Assembly: GCA_964644845.1 (NCBI GenBank)
Contig: CAZXXS010000067.1
Span: 1 to 9,417 of the forward strand
Length of the DNA stretch: 9,417 bases
Reading direction: 5' to 3'
DNA from: Geothermovivens sp964644845
Lineage (GTDB): Bacteria; Zhuqueibacterota; Zhuqueibacteria; Oleimicrobiales; Geothermoviventaceae
Below the pieces are notes generated by a model. It had not been told where the DNA came from. It saw only the letters and a program-made list of their open reading frames with translations, and made no database searches. The first letter of the stretch is position 1. Every line of letters starts with the position of its first letter. The position numbers were made by a program, and so were the translations under genes. Of this stretch, positions 1-4,467 are shown in pieces.

Positions 1-399
1 CAGGTAGGGGTGCGGACTGTGTGTTTTTCGACACGTTTCTTCGAACTTCCCTGTTCTGGACCCGCGGAATGAACGACTGCGGCCGTTTTTTCGACAAAAG
101 AAACCGTGGTGCTGGTACGCCGGTTGCTGGATTCCCTTAACACGTTGTGAGCTTCGCGCGGCACCCTTGGGGGAAGGAAAGTGAGGAGTAAAGCTCCTAC
201 GGGCGGAGGCTGGTCCAGCGGGGGTGAAGAAGCGCAGGTAGAGAAATTCAGGCGTTTAGTTGGGGGGCGGGGGCCGTCGTCCACCGTACGAGTTCCGGAA
301 GTGGGGGTAACGGCCTTTTGGCGAGCGGAGGATGTTGCACGGGGAACTGAGAACTTGTCTTCAGACACAAGGGGACCACTCACGTCACGGAGACCGGTC
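1..399. other. leader region with no convincing gene
   Basis: No gene can be supported here. One forward frame is open from the left edge (position 3) to a TAA at 138-140. It could be the tail of a gene cut by the window edge, but its roughly 45 residues match nothing I recognise. From GTG 181 a second frame stays open into the amidase gene. Its 73 residues are rich in Gly, Arg and Ser, with no domain or export signal, so I treat them as upstream DNA. A short direct repeat, GTTTTTCGACA at 23-33 and GTTTTTTCGACA at 85-96, is visible. No strong -35/-10 pair was found. Confidence 0.5.
389..392 (+). promoter_or_regulatory. ribosome binding site for the amidase gene
   Basis: GGAG lies 7 bases before ATG 400. 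It supports starting the protein at a signal-peptide-like segment rather than at the upstream in-frame GTG 181. GTG 181 has a GGAAGGA only about 2 bases before it, which is too close for normal initiation. Confidence 0.5.
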
Positions 400-1920
400 A
401 TGAGAAGGCTTCTGCACAAATCGATTCTGGCGGGTTCGTTCGTCAGTTTGGCGCTCGCCCTGGGGATGGCGCCTGGGCATTTGCGCCGCCTCGGTCACGC
501 CGCGCGGTGCGGCTCCACCCGGAGCGAGGTCAAGCGAGATGCCGTTGCCGTTCCGGTCGTCGAGTTTCACGCCGACACACTGGCCTGGTTGGGGCCAGCG
601 CTGGAGCTGGAACGCTTGCCGCTTCCAGAGGCGATTGTCGACTCGCTTTCCCACCGGTGGGCTCGCAATGGGATGCCGCTGGACGTTGGTTTGGACTGGG
701 AAATCTGGCCCTACTGGTTTCTGAGGTGGCCCCCAACGAGCGCGAAAGATCTGGGCTGGACGCTGGAAATGCGCGCTGTGGACGTGTCCACCGGTGAGGT
801 GATCGCAGCGGGTGCAAACGCGCAACACAGGTTCGGACCGGCTTTCCTGTGGAAGTGGAGCCTGAGGTTCTTCCCAAGACTGGTCAAAAGAACGAGACTG
901 AATTTGGGCAGTGTGGGCAGGGAGCAGCTGCCCCGTGTTGGTGTAGATGTCAGGCGCTGGAAGTGCAGCCGGGGTTCGCGTTTCATCCGCGCCGTGACCG
1001 AAAGGCTACTGGACGAACTCCTCTGGACCAATCGGGTGGTTCCTGTGACGGGCCCGCGCGGCGGGGAGGCGGAATTTCAAATCGAAGGGGAGATTTCGGA
1101 AGGCGTTAGACCAGACAAATTCATGTCGCTCGACGTTTTGCGCGTCCGAGTGCGCGCCGTGAACCGCAATCGTGTTGTTCTGCGGAAGACATTCATCGCG
1201 GAGCCAGGGTTGGACGGTTGCAGCCCCGAAATCGAGGCTCCTCTTGCCAACGCGAAAACGGCTGCCCGTGTGATTGCGGAGTTCTTGAACGGATTTTGCC
1301 GTGAGAGGCCTCACAGGCCGGAAATTGTTTCAAGAGAAGACTGGGGAGCGCGCCCAGCGAAACAGGGCATCGAGGGCATGCGCTACGAGGGAGACCCCGC
1401 GCAGTTTCTGAACTGGATCGTGGTCCACCACACGGCTTACACACCGAGTGGGCCCAAAGAAGTCCAGGACGAGCACATGCTCCCTCGAGGAAGCGGCCCT
1501 GGAAAACACCCGTTCGGCCGCGGCTGGCTCGACGTTGGGTACCATTTCATGATTTCCAAAGACGGCACGATTTACGAAGGGCGCAAACTCTGCTACGTTG
1601 GCGCTCACGTAGGGGGAACGGCCTACGGTAAGACGGACCCGAGGCTTCGAATCGATTTCGGTGCCATCGGGATCGCTTTGTTCGGCGATTTTCGCTACGA
1701 AGAGCCCACCCGGCAGCAAAAGGAGAGCCTTTTTGCGCTTCTCGACTACCTCACCCGTACCTACTGCATTCTGCCCGATCACGTCGTTACGCACGGAGAG
1801 ATCTGGTGGCTTGCCAGACGCGAAAGACCGCTCGGTGGCCCGACCACACCGGAAACCGAGTGTCCCGGCGAGAAACTTCAGAAACTCGTAGAGCATTGGA
1901 GAGACGAGCACGTGAACTGA
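400..1920 (+). CDS. secreted N-acetylmuramoyl-L-alanine amidase (PGRP/Amidase_2 fold) with an unknown N-terminal domain
   Basis: Probably a 506-residue zinc amidase that cuts the bond between N-acetylmuramic acid and L-Ala of peptidoglycan in the cell envelope. Residues 1-25 (MRRLLHKSILAGSFVSLALA) look like a signal peptide: a basic start followed by a hydrophobic stretch. The C-terminal part, about 306-500, has the Amidase_2/PGRP signature: SREDWGARP at 311, VVHHTA with zinc ligand His343, VGYHF with Tyr381, GIALFGDF near 424, VVTHGE with His465, and TECPG with Thr486 and Cys488. These match the His-Tyr-His-Thr-Cys set of catalytically active PGRPs, so activity is likely. Residues about 45-300 are a separate region I cannot name, with alternating strand-like segments and two helices. 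The start at ATG 400 is chosen for its signal peptide and GGAG site; the frame is open back to GTG 181. The gene converges with citrate synthase and shares its terminator. The amidase call is firm; the role (recycling, remodelling or effector) is open. Confidence 0.88.
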   Translation: MRRLLHKSILAGSFVSLALALGMAPGHLRRLGHAARCGSTRSEVKRDAVAVPVVEFHADTLAWLGPALELERLPLPEAIVDSLSHRWARNGMPLDVGLDWEIWPYWFLRWPPTSAKDLGWTLEMRAVDVSTGEVIAAGANAQHRFGPAFLWKWSLRFFPRLVKRTRLNLGSVGREQLPRVGVDVRRWKCSRGSRFIRAVTERLLDELLWTNRVVPVTGPRGGEAEFQIEGEISEGVRPDKFMSLDVLRVRVRAVNRNRVVLRKTFIAEPGLDGCSPEIEAPLANAKTAARVIAEFLNGFCRERPHRPEIVSREDWGARPAKQGIEGMRYEGDPAQFLNWIVVHHTAYTPSGPKEVQDEHMLPRGSGPGKHPFGRGWLDVGYHFMISKDGTIYEGRKLCYVGAHVGGTAYGKTDPRLRIDFGAIGIALFGDFRYEEPTRQQKESLFALLDYLTRTYCILPDHVVTHGEIWWLARRERPLGGPTTPETECPGEKLQKLVEHWRDEHVN

Positions 1921-1962
1921 CGCCCACCGTCTTTCGCCTTACCTCCGTCTCTGGAAAACAAG

Positions 1963-1990
1963 AAGGCAGGGCCCGACGGGACCCTGCCTT
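1963..1990. terminator. bidirectional hairpin terminator between amidase and citrate synthase genes
   Basis: AAGGCAGGG (1963-1971) pairs perfectly with CCCTGCCTT (1982-1990), and CCC/GGG pairing inside leaves a small loop. It lies 43 bases after the amidase stop and 30 bases after the citrate synthase stop. On the minus strand the stem is followed by a T-rich run (CTTCTTGTTTTCC); on the plus strand the tail is only TTTG plus TTCG. It should work best for the citrate synthase transcript and perhaps for both. Confidence 0.8.
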
Positions 1991-2019
1991 TGTTCGCGTC
2001 GGCTGCTGCAGAGGGAAAA

Positions 2020-3300
2020 TCAAGCCGCACCGACCTGTTTCTTGATCCACTCGGTTGTAACCGACTTGGGCCGCGTGATCGGCTCCATGTAGGCTCGGCT
2101 GATGACGGCCTGCGAGCACACACCCAGCGCGCGGGAAATCCCGAAGATGACGGTGTAGTACTCGTACTCGTGCATGCCGTAGTGCCAGAGCAGCGCGCCC
2201 GAACCAGCGTCCACGTTCGGATACGGGTCCTTCACCTTACCGATCTGCTTCAGAATGTCGGGCACCACCTCGAACAGGCGCGCCACGATCTGGAAAATCT
2301 CGTCGTCGGCGCAGTACTTCTTGCCGAATTCGAGGAAGGCCTTGAAACGCGGATCCGTCTGCCGCAACACCGCGTGACCGTAGCCCGGAATTACCTGGCC
2401 AGCGTTGAGCGTTTCCCAGGTGAAGTCGCGCAGCTGCTCGTGGGTTGGCACGCCGCCGAAACGTTCCTGCAGCTTCTGGATCCACTTTAGCACTTCCTGG
2501 TTGGCCAGGCCGTGCAGCGGTCCAGCCAGTCCGTTCATGCCAGCGGAGTAGGCGTAGTAAATGTTGGAAAGGGCGGAATTGACCGTGTGCGTCACAAAAG
2601 CGCTGACGTTGCCGCCTTCGTGGTCGCTGTGAAGTACCAGGTACAGCTGCATCAGTTTTTCGAGCTCGCCGTTTGGGTTCGGCAGACCCAGCATCCGTGC
2701 GTAGTCGGCGCCCATGTCGAGGTTGGTGTCGGTGGGAATCCGCTCACCCTTGCCGTAGCGCATCCGGTAGATCCCGGCAGCCACGACAGGCATTTTGGCC
2801 ATTAGATCGAGGGCGTCCTCCAGCGTCCACACCCAGTATTCGTCTTTCTTGATGCCCTCAGCGTACTTGGCTTTGAATTTCGAGTCCTTCTCGAGCACCA
2901 GCGCTGCCACGCTCAACATCGTCATTGGGTGTGAGTCTGCTGGCATGGCCTCGAGGGTCTTCCACACGCCGTCAGGCACGTCGCGACGCTGGGCCATTTC
3001 CTTGACGAACGCGTCCCTTTCTTCCTCGCTGGGCAGCTCACCGGTCAGCAACAACCAGATGATTTCTTCGGGGAGACGATCCGTCAACGTGCTGATGGGG
3101 TGACCGCGGATGATCAGACCCTGGTCCGGATCCACGTACGAGGTGTCGCAAACCAGGCCTTTGACGCCACGCATGCCGCCGTAGGCCTGCTGCACGGTGA
3201 CCTCGCTGATCACGTCGCTGCCGTGCTCTTTGATCAGACCCCGAATGTCCTCCCGCCACATCGGGATCTTTTCAGCGAGCTTCTCTTGGATTGTCGCCAT
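2020..3300 (-). CDS. gltA: citrate synthase, mitochondrial/Geobacter-like type
   Basis: Condenses acetyl-CoA with oxaloacetate to citrate, the first step of the TCA cycle, in the cytoplasm. The 426-residue protein carries the whole active site in the eukaryotic-type arrangement: LHSDHEGG at 223-230, GPLHGLANQEVL with catalytic His263, VIPGYGHAVLRQTDPR with His309 and Arg313, and YPNVDAGSG with Asp364. ISRALG (Arg389) and PITRPKS (Arg409) correspond to the substrate-binding arginines of the pig enzyme. The sequence aligns by eye with mitochondrial citrate synthase, apart from Gly366 where pig has His, rather than with the NADH-sensitive E. coli type. Family knowledge: Geobacteraceae and some other bacteria use such eukaryote-like enzymes. 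The start ATG follows AAGGAGG with a 5-base gap. The gene stands alone and is divergent from polA across 1.17 kb. Nothing essential is missing. Confidence 0.97.
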   Translation of the reverse strand: MATIQEKLAEKIPMWREDIRGLIKEHGSDVISEVTVQQAYGGMRGVKGLVCDTSYVDPDQGLIIRGHPISTLTDRLPEEIIWLLLTGELPSEEERDAFVKEMAQRRDVPDGVWKTLEAMPADSHPMTMLSVAALVLEKDSKFKAKYAEGIKKDEYWVWTLEDALDLMAKMPVVAAGIYRMRYGKGERIPTDTNLDMGADYARMLGLPNPNGELEKLMQLYLVLHSDHEGGNVSAFVTHTVNSALSNIYYAYSAGMNGLAGPLHGLANQEVLKWIQKLQERFGGVPTHEQLRDFTWETLNAGQVIPGYGHAVLRQTDPRFKAFLEFGKKYCADDEIFQIVARLFEVVPDILKQIGKVKDPYPNVDAGSGALLWHYGMHEYEYYTVIFGISRALGVCSQAVISRAYMEPITRPKSVTTEWIKKQVGAA

Positions 3301-3305
3301 GACAT

Positions 3306-3312
3306 CCTCCTT
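3306..3312 (-). promoter_or_regulatory. ribosome binding site of citrate synthase
   Basis: On the minus strand AAGGAGG is followed by 5 bases and then ATG at 3300. This is close to the ideal Shine-Dalgarno sequence, suggests strong translation, and fixes the start. Confidence 0.85.
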
Positions 3313-3379
3313 TTGATTGAGATCCTTCTCCCTTCGTTGTGTGCGAAAGGAAGATTTGCCTTAACTCCCGCAGGTGCGA

Positions 3380-3408
3380 ACCTTACAGCTTCCGCAAAAA
3401 CCGATCAA
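3380..3408 (-). promoter_or_regulatory. weak candidate promoter for citrate synthase
   Basis: On the minus strand TTGATC (3408-3403) is separated by 17 bases from TAAGGT (3385-3380). The spacing is ideal, but the -10 hexamer matches the sigma70 consensus at only three of six positions. Transcription would begin about 75 bases before the start codon, leaving a purine-rich leader. This is an inference only; other promoters further upstream are possible. Confidence 0.25.
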
Positions 3409-3728
3409 CAGGAAAGACCGAAATCACTGGGCCTCTTGGATTTTCCCGGCCCGTACCGAGAAACGGCACATCGTTGCTGTTGTTGCGACCGAGTTTCGCA
3501 CGTCGGGTTCCATCCGGACAACACGCGTACCGGCGCACCACTTTTCGGCCGACAACGTAGGTCCAGATGCTGGTGCACCGACGGCCTGGCCCGTCACATC
3601 TGGCCAGCGAAGTCACGCTCGTAGAAAAACAAACGTAACTCTCTTAATTTCGCCAAAATCATGCCACCAGGCCAAGCGTCTAAGTTGTGCAAAAACAAAC
3701 TCCTCGGACTCGCTGCGTTTTGAGAGGA

Positions 3729-3744
3729 TTCCCAGTTTTGGGAA
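3729..3744. repeat. perfect inverted repeat (hairpin)
   Basis: TTCCCA, a 4-base GTTT loop, then TGGGAA. The 6-bp stem is perfect but short. It is not followed by a T-run, so it is unlikely to be a terminator. It lies just before the first copy of the intergenic repeat. Confidence 0.5.
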
Positions 3745-3750
3745 CGCTTG

Positions 3751-3782
3751 CGGGTCTGTTTCCCTCTTTTGGAAAGGACCCG
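3751..3782. repeat. interrupted hairpin abutting repeat copy 1
   Basis: CGGGTC (3751-3756), TG, TTTCC (3759-3763), a loop of CTCTTTT, GGAAA (3771-3775), G, GACCCG (3777-3782). Eleven base pairs form around a small internal loop. The 3' arm overlaps the first bases (GGACCCG) of repeat copy 1, so this hairpin and the repeat may form one structured unit. Confidence 0.55.
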
Positions 3783-3830
3783 CCCGGGGATCCAACCCCT
3801 GGGCTACGAGAAAGCAGGCGCCGCCTGAAG
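3776..3830 (+). repeat. intergenic two-hairpin repeat, copy 1
   Basis: A 55-base element that recurs at 4050-4104 with 44 of 55 identical bases. It folds as two hairpins. The first is GCCCGGGG, loop ATCCAA, CCCC-T-GGGC: eight pairs with one bulged T. The second is CAGGC, loop GCC, GCCTG, within 3815-3827. On the other strand the element reads GTAGCCCAGGGGTTGGATCC, a pattern resembling dispersed GTAGCCCAGGG-type intergenic repeats that I recall from several environmental bacterial genomes. It is not a recognised riboswitch. It is likely one member of a genome-wide palindromic repeat family. Confidence 0.75.
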
Positions 3831-3854
3831 ACGGCTTCTTCACGGAGAGTCCTA

Positions 3855-3959
3855 CACGAGGTGGAAACACCACGTTTCCCCAGGCCAGCCAACGAGCGCC
3901 CGAGACGTTAGGCCTCCCGCACAAGTACAGCCGGCTTCGACTGGCTTCCACCTCACGTG
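3855..3959. repeat. long-range inverted repeat bounding a 105-bp segment
   Basis: CACGAGGTGGAA at 3855-3866 is mirrored by TTCCACCTCACGTG at 3946-3959, that is, the same sequence in reverse complement with two extra bases. Nine pairs (GAGGTGGAA/TTCCACCTC) are uninterrupted. The arms are separated by 79 bp. Inside, GGAAAC/GTTTCC forms a smaller hairpin at 3863-3879. The segment lies between the two repeat copies and codes for nothing recognisable. It could be a small non-autonomous element or part of a folded RNA. No target-site duplication was identified. Confidence 0.5.
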
Positions 3960-3995
3960 GCTGGTCACCTTCAGTCTCCGGTGCAACTGCACAAA

Positions 3996-4017
3996 CACGT
4001 CCGCGCAGGCTGACGTG
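3996..4017. repeat. perfect inverted repeat CACGTC/GACGTG
   Basis: CACGTC (3996-4001) and GACGTG (4012-4017) flank a 10-base spacer. It is a 6-bp stem in the segment leading to repeat copy 2. Its function is unknown. Confidence 0.45.
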
Positions 4018-4027
4018 ACACTGTGCA

Positions 4028-4049
4028 GCAGCAGAGTGGGCTCTGCTGC
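4028..4049. repeat. strong hairpin immediately before repeat copy 2
   Basis: GCAGCAGAG (4028-4036), loop TGGG, CTCTGCTGC (4041-4049): nine perfect pairs. It is one of the most stable simple hairpins in the window and touches the first base of repeat copy 2. The hairpin is not followed by a T-run, so it is not a classic terminator. Confidence 0.7.
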
Positions 4050-4104
4050 GGACCTGCCCGGGTATCCAATGCCCTGGCTACAAGAAGGCAGGCGTTGTCT
4101 GAAG
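4050..4104 (+). repeat. intergenic two-hairpin repeat, copy 2
   Basis: Second copy, in the same orientation as 3776-3830 and 274 bases further on, with 11 differences over 55 bases and no gap. The first stem is kept in altered form: GCCCGGGT, loop ATCCAA, TGCCCTGGC, so changes in one arm are partly matched by changes in the other. The second stem becomes CAGGC, loop GTT, GTCTG, with one G-T pair. Further downstream GGCAG (4087-4091) can also pair with CTGCC (4113-4117). Confidence 0.75.
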
Positions 4105-4392
4105 GCTGGCGGCTGCCTGATGGTGTAATCCCTTGGAGGCTCTTCACCCCCTGCATCCCCGGTAGTGCCCAACTTCTCTCTCGAGGATCGCGGCGACGTG
4201 CGCAAGGTACGAAATGCTACCCGTACGGACGCTCCGGGGAGGACCAAGCAAGAGGCTGGTTGACCAGGAACTTGCAGATGGTGTTTTGGGGAGGGGATCC
4301 CGCTCATCCCTGTCGATTTGCGTCCGTCGGCGCGAGCTTTTGGGATGCAATTTCGCGGTACAAGCGGAGCCCAGTGGAAACGGGGGACTTCG

Positions 4393-4410
4393 GTGAACTT
4401 CGCAGTTGAC
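4393..4410. promoter_or_regulatory. operator-like palindrome over the polA -35 box
   Basis: GTGAACT, TCGC, AGTTGAC: two 7-base arms that are reverse complements except for one central G/G mismatch in each arm. The right arm includes most of the TTGACA -35 hexamer, so a protein bound here would block the promoter. A chance palindrome cannot be excluded. Confidence 0.3.
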
Positions 4411-4434
4411 AAAGGGGCGCTTTTCCCCTACATT
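4406..4434 (+). promoter_or_regulatory. sigma70-type promoter of polA-epmA
   Basis: TTGACA (4406-4411) is a perfect -35 box. A 17-base spacer separates it from TACATT (4429-4434), a -10 box with four of six consensus bases. Transcription should start near 4441, about 27 bases before the polA start and just upstream of its ribosome site. The spacer itself has AGGGG (4413-4417) facing CCCCT (4425-4429). This promoter also argues that the open frame upstream of 4468 is not translated. Confidence 0.8.
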
Positions 4435-4452
4435 TTGACTGGAAAAACGAAC

Positions 4453-4459
4453 GGAGAGG
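4453..4459 (+). promoter_or_regulatory. ribosome binding site deciding the polA start
   Basis: GGAGAGG ends 8 bases before GTG 4468. Together with the promoter just upstream, it selects GTG 4468 over earlier in-frame start codons such as ATG 4318. Confidence 0.8.
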
Positions 4460-4467
4460 TGGTTCTC

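Larger units (their letters stand above)
3409..4405. other. structured intergenic region without a convincing gene
   Basis: About 1 kb between the divergent citrate synthase and polA genes. Several open frames of 60-214 codons cross it on both strands. None has a good ribosome site or a recognisable domain, their composition is rich in Arg, Pro and Ser, and some run through the repeats, so I do not call them genes. From about 3720 to 4120 the DNA is dense in short perfect inverted repeats and holds the two repeat copies listed separately. The part 3409-3720 shows only minor elements: a GGGCC/GGCCC pair at 3429-3452, a CCAGATG/CATCTGG pair at 3563-3603, and a doubled AAAAACAAAC at 3625-3634 and 3691-3700. 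No tRNA-like or rRNA-like sequence was seen. Confidence 0.6.

Noticed and set aside
61..95. Possible terminator before the T-run at 85-91
   Set aside because: Only 4-bp pairings (AACG/CGTT or CCGC/GCGG) can be drawn before the T-run, too weak for an intrinsic terminator.
181..399. N-terminal extension of the amidase from GTG 181
   Set aside because: Its 73 residues show no domain or export signal and would bury the signal peptide that begins at ATG 400; the Shine-Dalgarno-like GGAAGGA is too close to the GTG.
3374..4018. 214-codon open frame on the plus strand upstream of polA
   Set aside because: It begins in the upstream region of citrate synthase, passes through repeat copy 1 and several hairpins, and resembles no protein family; it is probably a by-product of GC-rich DNA.
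3776..4104. Riboswitch or CRISPR interpretation of the two repeats
   Set aside because: No consensus of a riboswitch class that I know fits. Two diverged copies 274 bases apart without regular spacers do not make a CRISPR array, and they point away from any leader-gene arrangement I recognise.
3852..4412. 186-codon open frame on the minus strand in the intergenic region
   Set aside because: It reads through repeat copy 2, the long inverted repeat and the polA promoter, has low-complexity Arg/Pro/Ser composition, and shows no recognisable domain.
4318..4467. Extended polA start at ATG 4318
   Set aside because: The segment contains the TTGACA/TACATT promoter and the GGAGAGG site, and DNA polymerase I homology begins right after GTG 4468.
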